Assembly: GCA_030867875.1 (NCBI GenBank)
Contig: JAOWCC010000286.1
Coordinates: 2,046,001-2,110,000, forward strand
From: Actinernus sp. WN-2022
Taxonomy: Eukaryota; Cnidaria; Anthozoa; Actiniaria; Actinernidae
DNA: 64,000 nt
Direction: 5' to 3'
Part shown: piece by piece, positions 11,581-23,618 of the stretch
Layout: each line of letters begins with the position of its first letter
Position numbering within the stretch: the stretch's first letter is position 1
Program-made: the position numbers and the translations under genes
The notes under the pieces: model-generated
The model's database searches: none
What the model was told of the DNA's origin: nothing
Seen by the model: only the letters and a program-made list of their open reading frames with translations

Positions 11581-12182
11581 GTAAATACATCTTCTCCAGC
11601 ATGACCAAATTTGGACGCGTGCCATAAAACTCCGTCAATATATTTTCGGAAAATCAAACACTATTCGGACACAGAAAAATACGAAGTACACACCATAAAA
11701 CGATGAATAAATTAGCTCGACCCCACTAACCCTAATAACTCGTTCTGCACCCGCGCGCATCCACGAGTTAAAAATGTACCTTAGAATATTGGGATTTGAC
11801 TTTTCATGTACGTTTGAGGGGAGCTTTGCTATCAGTGGTCTTCATAGACCATATGTTTATGTTCGTTCATCTACCTTTCAGAACTCTTTTCGGAAAGGAC
11901 ACCCAGTGGAGACCTGTAGCTGAGGGCATCGGGGTCAATCCAGCTGGGAGGGTCGAGGTCGGTGCCCCAGAGAGGGTTGAAAGGTGACCAGCAGAAAAGA
12001 TTGAGATTTATTTAAGTACAATACGTACATCACTTTGTGACAAAATGTTTCTGTTAAAGCATACATGTACATTTGTACATGAACAGTCACCAACAGATCA
12101 AAGGTTAGATCACCAATCTCAAAATCAAGATAAAAATCTGGTTGAGTTATATTAATTAAATTTATCATTTGATTTATTACAG

Positions 12183-14072
12183 ACTCTGGCTGACATTGTT
12201 GTCAAGTTAGACAGATTAGAAAAGAAGGTGGACCGGCTGGGTGCTCATGTACACCTATGCGTGTACCGTGTGCCCTTCAAGGACACTTAGTCCTGTTGTT
12301 AGGGAAGTGAGTGTATTACATGTAGGCATTAAAACATACAAGTCACAAGTTTTACATGTACAAAGTCATTGACCTCTGTCTGCTTTTGGCATACATCAAA
12401 TAGTCCCTTTTATATGCCATAATGACTTTCTTATCGAGAGAGGGGAGGATCCCATATAAAAGTGATGGGGATGATCTTCAAACATTTCGAAAGGAACCCC
12501 GAAAAGGTACCAGAATCTCGTTTTGTGAGCGTGGTTCATATTCATTTTCACCCCTAAGAGGTACCAATCAATTTTCTGACGAGCAGTTCCAGTCAGCTTA
12601 ATACTCTAAAAGGTACTGGGATAATCTAATGGTGATAATTTTAGATTTAAACATCCTAAGCAGTACCAAACCACCAATTTTATCCGCTAAAAGGTATGAT
12701 GATCATCCCCGTCACTTTTATATGGGAGCTTCTTATACCTTTGCATTTGCACTAAAACTGTTTCCTTCTTTTTATGTTAAAGCCAAGAAATTCATTAGAT
12801 GCAGAGGAAAATTTGGAGGTGGACCAACATCTGGTAAGCTCATAAATCAGGGCGATAGTAAAATTATTAATAATGCAGTTTTTCTAAACAGAACAAACAA
12901 GTAGATTGAAAATTGAACATGGAAAAAATCCCAGACAAACACTTTTAAATAAAATAGTCATATTTTGAATTGGGCTACCTGTGAAGCAAAATTTTAGCCA
13001 TTGTGATACTTCCATACCTAACTTTCAATATATTTTTTATAAACACTTTTTATAAACACTGAATGCACGTGCTTGTATATACACTGTATGTCATACGTTT
13101 ATCTTAGAACACTTGTATGATTTGTACTAAATCAAGATTTACAATGGGATAAATCTTATTGAAGTGAAGGCGCCATCGAAGGAGCCAACCCGGTATGCTA
13201 CCAAACTGGCTGGCATACTATTCAGCAGGGAGGAACTCTTGGAGGGAATGGTGGCCCCAATTAATGAAAAATATAAGAGGAAGGAGCTGGACACTGTTAA
13301 GGTGTCGCTTTCAAAACGTACGTCATGCCGTGAATGCCTCAGTGATATCATTATACATGTATGCTAAGTGTATGGCGCTAGAATAATATACTGTTTCAGT
13401 ATTCTTCCAATATATTTCTTCTTAGATTCATCTAAAGGTTGAACATTAAAGATACTTCAAAGCTAAAAAACTCGGTTATTGTAGAGTGTTTGCAGAATCA
13501 GAGAAATAAACTGCCTTTATACCTATCTTACGACTTTATGGCATCCTTTATTCACCCCACAAATGCCATTGAGATGTAAACACAGGATGTGATTATTGAG
13601 CCAGTTATCCAATAACCGGTTTTAAAAGCTTTGAAAGTATCTTAATTCTTAAACATTCAAACCTTAAATTAATCTAAGAAGAAATATAATGGCATAATAC
13701 TGTCTCTATTATCCTAGTGCCCGTGGTAAGTGGCATTATGTTTTTGAATACTACCCAAAAAGAACCCTACCATCAAATCCATGAAAATTCCAAACAAATC
13801 TTTGAAATTATCAGCTATGCAAACCAATCACACATCAGGGTGATTAACATGTTTAAATTGCCAATCAATAAGAGCTTTGAATTAATCCAACAATTAAGTA
13901 ATGCTTATGATTTCATGCTTTTTTATATATTCTAGAGTGTGTTGCCAAACGTTATTCGGAGAACGTCCTCTCCAAATACTGGTCAGATATCAGAAGGTCA
14001 ATTAATCAAAAGTGCAACGACATGGGCAAAATAGTGCCTTCCAGTAAATCATCATCTTCAGTGAATCCTTAG
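12183..14072 (+). CDS. BEN-domain protein, 3' exons
   Basis: Four exons splice in phase: 12183-12260, 12783-12833, 13137-13317 and 13936-14072 (TAG 14070-14072). Exon A gives a short coiled coil (ADIVVKLDRLEKKVDRLG), exon B an acidic linker, exon C the BEN core (PTRYATKLAGILFSREEL, then KRKELDTVKVSL), and exon D the domain end and a Ser-rich tail (KYWSDIRRSINQK). BEN domains bind DNA or proteins in chromatin repression and also occur in some transposons and viruses. All introns are GT-AG. The 5' part is uncertain; the open frame 11796-11987 (RTLFGKDTQW...) could be the preceding exon if its donor is at 11977-11982. A MITE occupies the last intron. No frameshift is visible, which makes this one of the more intact genes here. 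Confidence 0.7.
13381..13713. mobile_element. Foldback MITE in the last BEN-gene intron
   Basis: ATATTTCTTCTTAGATT (13412-13428) and its perfect complement (13671-13687) form the core of longer imperfect arms that extend outward to about 13381 and 13713 and inward through GATACTTCAAAGCT / AGCTTTGAAAGTATC. The centre has no coding frame. The size of ~330 bp and the lack of a transposase fit a non-autonomous DNA element. Confidence 0.6.
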
Positions 14073-14249
14073 GATAGTATTAATATTACAGAGTAGTTCA
14101 GTACGTGTAAGTTTAAAATAAACAATTAATCGTCAGTGGAGATGACTATTGGTGTTTAGTATAAGAACGCGCAATTTCATTGGTTCGCAAACAGTAGATA
14201 CTAAACAATAGCTACCTCCCGAAACATGGGCTATTCACCTAGCAACAGA

Positions 14250-14588
14250 ATGGCCGCTGAAAACTCGCGTTTTGCGATAATTTCAGAGGAAGATATTCGA
14301 GAAATTGAAAAACAAGCAGTACCAGATAACACAAAAAATCTACTAAATACGGGTTGAAGGTGTTTCAAGGTAAGAAAACATTATAGGTCACGAAAAACAC
14401 GACTTAAAAGATAAAAAGCTAAGACATTGGCTTGTCTTTGTCTGAAGTTGCAACTGTTTTTTGCACTTTTGACACAAATAATTTTGTATTTTTAGAGTGG
14501 TTTTCACAGCAAGATGAGTTTTCAACAAGCATTGTAGACATGGAAGTAGACGAGCTGAACAAATGTCTGAGAATGTTTTACTTGGCGG
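14250..14588 (+). pseudogene. 5' fragment of a Crypton-type (DUF3504/ZMYM-like) gene
   Basis: Exon 1 starts at ATG 14250 (MAAENSRFAIISEEDIREIE) and reaches a GTAAGA donor at 14370. Exon 2 starts at 14496 after TTTTTAG and reads EWFSQQDEFSTSIVDMEVDE then LNKCLRMFYLAARK. This is the N-terminal SAM-like, core-binding part seen in Crypton-derived tyrosine recombinase proteins, and it parallels the gene at 48.9-50.4 kb (also two exons with the same split codon before W). A one-base loss in an A run (14333-14338) breaks exon 1, and the catalytic part is missing after about 14588. It is therefore a truncated relic. The strand, splice phase and paralogue all agree. Confidence 0.65.
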
Positions 14589-15224
14589 CGAGAAAGCTAG
14601 CTGCCTAGGGAAAGTCGACGCTGACGGAAAGCGATCTTGGCTCATATTATAACCAAGATAATCAGTGGGCAGAAGTTGGAGATTCTGCAAAGTCAATTCC
14701 AAGTTGAAAGAGTGCAAGTGCCCATAAACTTCGCCCCGAAGTTTTTACTGTAACTTCGCATTCGATAGCCGAAGTCGAAGAACAACAGAAACGTAACAGT
14801 TATTGTACTGGTTTGGCTGTTTCTCTACGCTTTCTTCTTCTTTGCCTTCTCTGTGCACTCATGATTTCTGTGAAATACCATGACAATGCTAACGCTAAAA
14901 TTGAACTTGTCTACTGCGATATTCAAACCAAAGACATCGCACCGAAGAGCTAACTTATCGTGGTCTGTGTAGTCCTTCATAGAAGCGCGCAAAATCGCAT
15001 GCGGCCTTTCATGAAAAACATGGTATCGTGTTCCCCTATACCTTCTGCTCAACATCAAATACTGGAAAAATGACATTCTTAATGACAGATAAGTTAATTG
15101 TGTCAACAAACCTCAGTGGGATGCCAGGAAACTTTCAAATAATTTTTTACGTCGTTATAAATGCAGGTTTTGTAGCATGTATTCGAAGCTCCTGTCCATC
15201 TAGATTTTAATAGATCGGATTGAA

Positions 15225-15435
15225 AATTGGCACATGGCTAGATCAATATGTTGAAAAAAAAAAAGGGTGTCTCAGTTTTTGTATGCGTTGTTTTGTTCTT
15301 GAGATACTTTCATGTTTCGTTCTTCAACCCCTAAAAAAGGTGTTCCGGATCTTTGCATTTGATTATTTTCGCGACGGAATAAGATATCAGAAAACTGAGA
15401 CATCCTTTTTTAGATCAATATCTCTACTTTATGAA
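15225..15435. repeat. Imperfect foldback
   Basis: TAGATCAATATG, an A run and GGGTGTCTCAGTTTT (15239-15280) recur inverted as AAAACTGAGACATCCTTTTTT then AGATCAATATCTCTA (15391-15427). It could be a small MITE or a hairpin from a local inverted duplication. A 90-codon frame across it is probably incidental. Nearby spacers (14,600-16,470) show no supported gene. Confidence 0.4.
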
Positions 15436-16477
15436 GGTCGTTTCAGCGCGGATTTCCGTCAAATTCCCGAGGGACAGGAGCTCCAGGTATAAGGTATGGT
15501 CAAATTGGATGAAAATCACAATAAATAAAAGAGTATTTACTAATGAGGAAAATCAAGCTGTTTTCTAGAATCTATGTTTATTAAGCTTTCAGGAAATATA
15601 TACTTTGTAGGTTTTTTTTATTTAACGCGCGCAATTGAAAGTTTTTGGGAAGCGCTCTTGAAGGGCTCCTGATACCTTAATGCTGTTCTCGCAAGTATAT
15701 TATATTATGGATGGACTTATATGTACAGTGTATGATACTTTTCCATCAGAACATGGCCATGGGCTTCTCGGTGTAAGTCATTGAAGAGGGAGAAGCTACA
15801 AATTCAAGCTTCAAGTTTCAATTCATTAGTCTATTTATCCTTCGAGTCAGGATTTCAGGCCAGGGTTTGAGTCAGGATTCACCTGTAAAGTACAGGTTTA
15901 TGTGAAAAATTTCCATCCACATACAAAAGCAGCTCGTCAAATTAAATTCATGAAAGCTGAAATGAAAATTAAACAGGGACTGGCCAAAAATGCTATTGAT
16001 CTATAAAGTTCAATTAAATTAGTAGCCATCAAAGCATTAGCATTTTTGTGTTACTAATGAAATTAAAATGGAAGTACATGTATCTGAGTGGAACGTTTGG
16101 AATGTTCTTTTACAGTTAACAAGGGAACAGAAAGGAAATGATTAAAGGAAGTCAATATCATATACTTTACTTTTCTTCCATGTTCCTGCTTTTGTACGTG
16201 TTTTAATGTTCACAAAAGTGCACAAAAACAGTGGAATTCATTTCGGCCCTATACTAACAGTCAGAATCCTGACTTGAAATCCTGACTTCGGAGACAGATG
16301 AAGCTGTTTTGACATTTGGCCCCTTCAACATTGATGATTCCTGGGACCCATTGCCATGTTCTGGCTGGAGAGTATAAAAAGCCTATCATGTAACATCAAA
16401 AATGGATGCAACCAAGAAGGCAAAATATTTCATAAGTTGTGTGCCTAAAATGTATATATCTGTTATATTTCAACTAG

Positions 16478-16846
16478 CAATTTTGGTCAATGAAAATAAT
16501 GAACAGAGTTGCAAACATAAATAAGAGGGCAAACAAGAAACTGAAAAAGCAGCTGTATGAAGAGGAGGGTGTGGTGGCTCCAAAAGGCAAGCCAGGAAGG
16601 AAAAAAAAAACCTCAGTTGCAGCTGTCATCCCAGCCATCCCAGATGGAGAGACGATTGAAACAATCGAGGTTCAGAAAAAGGAGCTGCAAAAGCTATGGA
16701 AAGGCAAGCCTACAGACATCAGGAGAGCTCGACAATTAATGGACGACACATTTTGCCTGAGAAGAATAGAGGTGCTGTCATCCAATGTAAGAGTATGGGA
16801 GATAATGAAATACTATCCTGCCTTTGAAGATAGCAGAGGAAGTGAG
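16478..16846 (+). CDS. Exon of a SAMD3-like / repeat-associated gene
   Basis: The acceptor AACTAG precedes an exon open in one frame to a GTACGT donor (16847), 123 codons. It begins with a basic region (RVANINKRANKKLKKQLYEE), has a GRKKK motif, a variable linker, and ends with QLMDDTFCLRRIEVLSSNV and VWEIMKYYPAF. The pattern M-D-x-T-F-x-x-R-R-x-x-V-L followed by E-I-x-x-x-x-P-A is shared with SAMD3-like proteins that are multi-copy in fishes and cnidarians; function is not established. A second, broken copy of the same module lies at 32.76-32.96 kb. Flanking exons were not found, so this is a single supported exon. Confidence 0.5.
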
Positions 16847-17099
16847 GTACGTACAATGTAATTATTTTGTTCATGTGTGAATGATAATTTATATTGGTAG
16901 CCAAAAATGTCATCACTGGCAAGCTTGTTAATGCTTACCAATATTATTTAAAGCATCTGTACAAAGACTTCTACATGTACATGTAACTATATATGTACTA
17001 ATTTTATACAGCATATGTGTATGGCTCAGTTCCTGCCGTATTAAGTTAATTTGGGCCAACATCATTCAACATTTGTTTGGCGGAGTCTCCCCGTATAAG

Positions 17100-17118
17100 C
17101 CCCCCCCCCCCCCCCCCC
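17100..17118. repeat. Poly(C) run
   Basis: Nineteen consecutive C between an AT-mixed spacer and the kinase gene. Its exact length is likely variable. Confidence 0.9.
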
Positions 17119-17374
17119 GGGAAATTACATTACAGGGTGATCCGGATATTACGCTGAACACTCAATTGTCTATAAATAGTCAGAATGAACTATGGGACAT
17201 TCCTGACATTCATGCGAATGTGTGATCAGTGAAGTAGTTAGAAACTAGTGATGGAGTCGTCATTCTTGAGAAGTCAGAGAAGTTCAAAGAACAGGAAAAA
17301 AGAAAGGAGCAGGAAAAGTTTCTTTTAAAAAAAGAGTAAGACTGGGAAGAAATCGCAGGACTCGAAGAGCAGAA

Positions 17375-18317
17375 ATGGAGCCGGTTGGCGCTGTATCACC
17401 TTCATTGCCGAATGATGATGATTCGACTGAGCAGCCCGAAGGTGAAATTTCTGAATTACAAGTTCAACAGTCCGCAGAAGTTGCTGCATTTCAAGTTCAA
17501 CAGCCCGCAAAGGTTTCCGATACTGAACGATACCATCGGCATGCAATCTATTTTTATTCCAAGTGGAGGCAAGCCCAGCAAATCCAAGTGCCGCGATTAA
17601 ATGCTGAAAATGTGAAAGAGGTAGGAACGGAAATCGGACGGGGAAGCTTTGGAGTTTGTTCACTTGCGTATTACGGCGCTCGGCGCGTAATAATCAAGAA
17701 ACAACCAAATGTTACAAACGGAAAAGAAGAATCCAGAATTCTCTCCAAACTTAAACCATCCGAATGTCTGCAGTTTGATTGGCACCGTTGAAAGAGAAGG
17801 CAGGGTTGACCTTGTCACCCAGTTTTATAACCTTGATGGCGAAGTGATTCATCTGAGTCAAATAACCGACAGTGACCCTATAAACTGGGTTCAACTGGTC
17901 AAGGGACTGTTCAGTAGTTTGGAATATCTGCACATCGACGCAAAAGTACTACACAATGACATTAAAGAAAATAACGTAGTGTTGGACGGTATTCGACCAA
18001 CACAAATGCAGGCCGTATTGATTGACTTCGGTAAAGCTATGGATATTTGTAGTCCGAAAGTTGACGCCGTTCCCGCAAATACTACTGTGTACAAGCATCT
18101 CGCACCAGAGTTGGGAAAGACCAATGGGAAACAAAGCGAGAAATCGGACATATTCTCAATTGGCTATTTAATCAGGAGTTTGAACTACAAGTTCGACAAT
18201 TTCCCATCAGACAGGCTAAAACATGTCTACAGGGCCTGCATGCGACACGATCCTGTAAACAGACCAACGGCTAGCGGTGTTTGTAAACTATTTTCGGTCC
18301 ACATTGCAGAAATATAA
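17375..18317 (+). pseudogene. Intronless protein kinase, one frameshift
   Basis: The frame from ATG 17375 has a Glu/Gln-rich head, then a protein-kinase N-lobe: glycine loop IGRGSFGVC and a lysine strand RRVIIKKQ. After an apparent one-A insertion at 17753-17755 the next frame continues with NHPNVCSLIGTV, YLHIDAKVLHNDIKENNVVL (catalytic loop), IDFGKAMD (DFG), HLAPELG (APE-like), SDIFSIGYLI and a final RACMRHDPVNRPTA. The order and spacing match a complete Ser/Thr/Tyr kinase domain of about 260 residues. The catalytic loop reads HND where most kinases have HRD; the Asp is kept. The absence of introns suggests a retrocopy or a kinase carried by a mobile element. A related, more decayed fragment lies at 36.86-37.33 kb. 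Without the frameshift it would look active. Confidence 0.75.
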
Positions 18318-19171
18318 ACTAGATACGAAGACGTAGTACGCTATGGACAACATATACATGTAGCGTTGAATAAATGGTAATGGTATTCTGACAAGCGACC
18401 TCTTGGACATACAATATACATTGTGTGGCTGTAGTGCAGTTTCAGTGCCGCGACTGTAACGTCTAGATGAAGTGACTTTTCTATTGTTAGTTCTAGTTTA
18501 AAAAGGAATAACGTTTTAGATATTTTGAGGGGTTTCTGGGGTTGCTGTTCCCTTCACAAGGTTGATATAGTGTTGTTAAACATTAATATTAACTCTGTTA
18601 CAATCAAACTGAAGAAAAAGTTATAATTTGGTTAAGGAGGTTGCTTGTAACAAAAGACTTCATTTACAAGTGAAACTTCCATACAATGCATTCTAGCTGG
18701 GATACAAGCAATCATAGTAGTGCCATATTGTTCCTTGGACGGTTAAAATGGTAAGAATTTCCCAACAATTTGTTCCAACTATTCCACTTCAGTATTTCCG
18801 GTAGCAGCCAATTGCGTTGCACTTCCAGTTTACTTTCACAGTGAAGTGAATGGATATGATCACAAAGCGCAGATTGTTATGCAAAGATTCCGATTTCTTG
18901 AGAATACCCAGATCATACATGTATGCCAAACTTCGTTAGCTTTTTTAAAAGTTAAAAAAAAAACGAACCCAAGTTATCAGTTTGTGAATTAACGACGGGC
19001 TCCTGTTAACGACTAATAGTCTTGAAAATAAAAATATGCAATGCTTTATGTCCATTTTGACAGTTGACAATTTCCGCTTCCGATATGATGAAAGTCGCCT
19101 CGCTGCATATCAAATAAGCTGTATCACACGTCGAAAACCGGTGATTCGACTTGTTAGATCATCTCTACAAA
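18318..19171. other. Spacer without a supported gene
   Basis: This is the downstream region of the kinase and upstream region of the next gene. No ORF or repeat structure stands out apart from short A/T runs. Confidence 0.4.
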
Positions 19172-20098
19172 ATGGCGTTTACAGTCAGTTGTCTTAACTG
19201 CAATAAGCATTTCAAAACGGGATATTCCGCGCAAAAGCATCATAACAAATGCCACGTACAAGGTGACTATATTGGTGGAACTTTTCGAAATTTGAATGGT
19301 GAAATAGCGGGTGGGCCTACTGCTAAACAACTCAAAGATGGAGACCTGGAATCATACAAATCTTGGCTTGCCATCGATTTGTAAAGGATTTCAGGAACCT
19401 TGAATCCCAAAGCAAAAGGTAAGAAATTGATAATATATGTAAGGTAAGTTTCCGACAATGTCAATCTCTTAGGGCAAAAACAAATAACTTTCCAGGTGAA
19501 CTGCATTTAGTATCCAAGGGTTTTTCATGTTTCTCTACTGTACCTCTCGATCAAATTCAATATTTCCAGATTTTGATTTGAAGCCATTTTTCTTGCAGCT
19601 GGATGGCAAAGCGTGGACGACTATAGAGTTGAGAAGCACCACTTCGAGCATCTGTTATTCCATCTTGGAAGCCCGGCACTTGACCGGGAACGAGATATCA
19701 GGCATTTCAGGCAGCCGATGTTTCGAGACCGCACGCGTAGATTTTCATACAAAGTGTTTGACATGGAAATCTTCGAAAGTATGCTCACCGAACAAGATAC
19801 ATTTTCCTTACAGAAAGCAGCAGCTTTCAGGCATGAAAAGGAAGTGCCTTTCCAGCGTTATGCCAACCCAAGTGACGCGATAGAGGCAGCGAAAAGAAGA
19901 GCGGTGTCTCGCTATACAAACACCTTACCTGGGCTCCAAATTCCAACGAGTGAGTCAGAGATAAATGTATCTATAGGTGAAGGCAGAGCAACTCGTGAAG
20001 TAGAGTTCATTTGGTGGTCAAACTTATACACAAACACTGATTACGGAAAACTCACTATACGATTCTGCGTCACGAAGACGACGTTCACTCAGCTCTAA
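19172..20098 (+). pseudogene. Two-exon unknown gene with a C2H2-like start and an in-frame TAA
   Basis: Exon 1 (19172-19418) begins MAFTVSCLNCNKHFKTGYSA and has a C-x2-C...H-x3-H pattern typical of a C2H2 finger, then a Gly/Thr-rich segment. TAA at 19382-19384 interrupts it, but the same frame continues to a GTAAGA donor at 19419. Exon 2 (19599-20095, stop to 20098) joins in phase through GCT GGA TGG and encodes about 165 residues, with KHHFEHLLFHLGSPALDRER, DIRHFRQPMF, FDMEIFESML and SIGEGRATREVEFIWWSNLY. Exon 2 reads as a globular domain with no family I recognise. The in-phase splice argues that the gene was real and that the TAA is one substitution or an error. Confidence 0.5.
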
Positions 20099-20495
20099 AA
20101 CGATACACATGTACTACTAGTTTTGTCTCCTGGTGCAAGAGTCCCGACCATTGTGAACATCATGAAGTTGTGGGGGAAAGAAAATTTCCTACAAAAAATG
20201 TATTTGAAAAACCACAGCACTAGGACAGACGAACATTACTACATTGTATTTACCGTACTCGGATCAAGTGTCGTTTACAACTCCTACTCAAAATTTGTTA
20301 ATGAGAATCACTTGAAAATCAAACATTTTACAACGACAAAACACCACATGATCTTGCTATCCCTGACAATATTTAGAAATTTTGTCATTCTAAAATGTTT
20401 GCTTTTCGAGTGATTCGTTCCCAATCGGAAATTTTACTTGGAGTCGTAAACTACATTTGACTACACTCAGAAATTAATAGAGACTTACAGCTTGA

Positions 20496-22614
20496 TTTAG
20501 AGGAACTGCGAAAAAACTCCAAACCCTAGAAAGAACAAGAAATCTACTTGTCTGGCTTGACAATTCGACCGTCGCCAACCAGGGATACCTTGTTTGCCTA
20601 GTCACCTGTCTTTATGATCCTGCGGTATTTTATGCAGATGCAGAGTACAGAATAAAGATTGGAAAAACAGTCAATATCCAGAACACAATTGAACAGCCTG
20701 AGCTCCATTTCATTGCACGATGTGGCCGTTCAGACAGTGAGTTGCTGCTCTACACAGTAACAAGGTTAGCTTGTATTCAAGAACTTAAACATGACTGCGC
20801 TCAATACACTGACAAACTTAGATTTTGCCATGGAGACAGCCCACTAAGATCATTTGAGGCAGGCCAACAGAAGGGTGGCAACTACTTCTGTGCCACTTGT
20901 GATGTACATTGTGACATGACATATGAAATAGACCATGTCCTCAATAAGAAACCGATTACACTACAGACTAGACAAGATTGCATCCTACAAGGTGCAGTTG
21001 CAAGGAGACTCTCACTCCAGTTGAAAGCCAAGCCCTTGAAAGCTTTAACAAAGCAACAGCTGGAGGAGGAATTAGCTTCCAGACAAATATATGAGGGCAA
21101 AACTAAGCAAGAGCTACAAGATCTACTCACCAGAGAAATGCATGGCATGCAACGCGTACCAGCCCTTATATTGAATAATCCAGAAGCAAATCTTGAAGAA
21201 CTTGGCGTTGGTGATCATGAAATATTGCCAGCAGAGCCATTGCATGACATTGGTCACCACATAGAGAACTTCCTGACTGAGTATCCAAGGCACCTGACAA
21301 CAGCAGAAAGTACACTGCTCGATGAAACAGTAGAGCTGTGTGTTGGTGGTAAAGACAGCAAGAGATGTGTAGATTACCGTACAGCATTGGTCAAAACAGC
21401 AGGAGTTGCTCACCAGTCAGGCATAATGTCAAAGGAAGCACTTCTAGCAATCGATTCATTAGTAGAAATACAACGCATCCTGTACTCAGATGAACAGAAT
21501 CGATCACCTGCACTCATACTACGCTACTACAATCAGTGCTGGCTACATGACTTTGAGAAACTGTATTGTCAAGCAACCAAAAAAACTAACCCTCAGGAAA
21601 ATGTTCGGTGTATATTTCCACAATCTGTCATCTCGTGCTGGCCTTATGCTACGAATCATATCTGGTCAAGCAGCAAATGCAGAGGGACAAGAGCGCATAT
21701 TCAATCACATCAAGAGAATAACAAAACACACAAGCGACTACCACGTTGGACAGATAATTTCAAACTTGTTTATTCGTTTACAAGCTGAAAAAGAGATGGG
21801 ATTACAAGGAGATGATGCTGTCCGTCAACAAGCCCACATCAGCAAGCTTTCTCAGTGTTTACCAGAACGCTCAAACACATGTATTCCAATATCAATGATC
21901 AAGAAGAACAGCAGAGAATGGCAAGCACACCTCCAGCAAATTAGTGACTACCTTGTTGAGGGTGAGGGTGTCTGGTGGACGAAGGAGGATGAGATGGTAG
22001 AATTCCATGATGTAACCAAGCATCCAACCCAACAACAATTTGGCCCACAGCTTCATCATTTCAGATCAAGCAATTTACAACATGAGGCTACCCATCTTGA
22101 CCAATGCTGGGCACAGTGCATTGATGAGAATGTTATTATCGCAACTCATCTTATACGTGTAGACCAAGATAATGGAAGCACCCATAAAATATTCACAGAC
22201 TACCTGGGAGATGAGTTACCAGTAACACCAAAACCTGTGAATGCCATACCTGTACCTGTAGATACACTAGTAGACACTGTGGCAGTCGAGGAAGATTCAG
22301 AAGCCCAAAGCAGTACTGACACACAGAGCACAGAAAGACATATACACAATATGACAAACAATCTACTAGAGAACCAGGAAGAGGAAGAGGATGAGACAAT
22401 TTTAAGTATTATGCCAGCAGAGGACGACTTAATAAACGTCTGTGACCCCACTACATATACGTCTGGTAGTATCGAGTGCACAAGTACAGATGTTGAGGAT
22501 TTGTCAGCTGGAGCTTCTATTCAGCCAACAGTTAATTCAGCAGCTGGGCAATCACTGACAGACTCACCTGGGAAAGGCATTGCAAGTTGTCCTTGGCAAC
22601 ATGGTGCACGTTAA
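20496..22614 (+). pseudogene. Large unknown transposon-type protein, frameshifted, 3' end cut by a LINE
   Basis: One frame is open from about 20496 to the A run 21579-21585, then coding continues in the +1 frame to 22614. In order it has NLLVWLDNSTVANQGYLVCL, a Cys/His cluster (FCATCDVHCDMTYEID, H later), a SAP-like helix pair (LTKQQLEEELASRQIYEGKT), then LPAEPLHDIGHHIENFL and, past the shift, FHNLSSRAGLMLRIISGQAA and EGQERIFNHIKRITKHTSDY. The P-L-H-D-I and G-x-A-N-x-E-x-x-E-R-I-F motifs remind me of conserved blocks in large DNA transposases (EnSpm/Plavaka/KDZ-like), but I cannot assign the family firmly. An acidic Ser/Thr-rich tail follows. At least 700 residues are represented. The frameshift could be an A-run indel or a sequencing error. 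Confidence 0.55.
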
Positions 22615-23618
22615 ATTCCTTTACGCCACATTCAACGAAGTGTGAAGCCATGATAATGTACAGAGGAACATTTATTGGACCTATGAATACACTAAATATA
22701 GGCGAAAATAGACTAAGATGGGTATCACACACAAGATTACTAGGAGTTATAATTGACGATAAACTGAATTGGACAAAACAGATTCTGGCAGTAAAAAAAG
22801 GTTTTATAAATAAGCTCAATTTACTGAAAAGAAGTTGTTTTTTGCCCAGACAGATGCTAATAGACCTTTATCTCAAGATAATCCAACCCTCTGTCACCTA
22901 TGCACTGCCAGTGTGGGGAGGTTTTAATTGTAAGGATATGTTTAATTCACTTGAAATACTACATTGTAGAGCAGCAAGAATAATATGTAATCTGCCGCGA
23001 GATACGCCCTCACAAGAAGTACTCGCAAAAGTCGGGTGGGATACTCTATTTTATACATATAAGCTAAATATAGGTAAATTAATATTTAAAATATATAACG
23101 AGTTAACGCCTCCAAGTATGTCCCACATTATTGATAAGCGAATTAATAAGTACAATTTTAGAAGTAAGAACACGCTTATTACACCTCGTTTCAACACGTA
23201 CTACATGAAACATTCTGTGGCTCACAGAGGTGCCATCATATGGAACACCATATCTGAGAACATTGACGCAGCAACATGTACTACAAACACATATATGGAT
23301 AAGACTAGAAAGATAGATTCACTACATAACTTAGATTTTAACTTTACATCAGTACAGACTCTCACTAAAGGAACTAAGGATTACATATATTATTGATATT
23401 GTTACATTTTTAGCATTCTTAACTTTTTAGACATTTTATGATATTGTTACATTTTTAGCATTGTTAACTTTTTAGACATTTTTATGATTTTTAAATGATT
23501 TAGCCACTGTTTTCAATGTATATACTTTTTATATTTATGTTACACACGACCCCACAAGCGGCGACGCTTTAATGTATATCGTGTTTAAATAAAAGTTATT
23601 GTATTGTATTGTATTGTA
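22595..23618 (+). mobile_element. 5'-truncated LINE inserted into the transposon gene
   Basis: The frame to 23396 encodes the C-terminal part of a LINE reverse transcriptase: SFTPHSTKCEAMIMYRG, RLLGVIIDDKLNWTKQIL, LYLKIIQPSVTYALPVWGGF, ILHCRAARIICNLPRDT and VAHRGAIIWNTISEN. The frame is intact to a stop followed by an ~200-bp 3' region and a (TTGTA)n tail at about 23597-23618. That pentamer tail is typical of CR1/L2/RTE-type elements rather than poly(A) ones. The 5' junction lies near 22595-22620, within the end of the transposon frame. The target duplication could not be fixed. Because it lies inside another element, it is the younger insertion. Confidence 0.8.

Noticed and set aside
11796..11987. 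First coding exon of the BEN gene
   Set aside because: The frame is open and an acceptor-like end exists, but the strongest donor (GTGACC) is out of phase with the next exon; only a weaker site would fit, so it is mentioned but not included.
21579..21585. Programmed -1 ribosomal frameshift at A AAA AAC in the transposon gene
   Set aside because: The run contains AAAAAAC, but the downstream coding frame is +1, not -1, relative to the upstream frame, and the heptamer is not aligned to the zero frame. A one-base indel is simpler.
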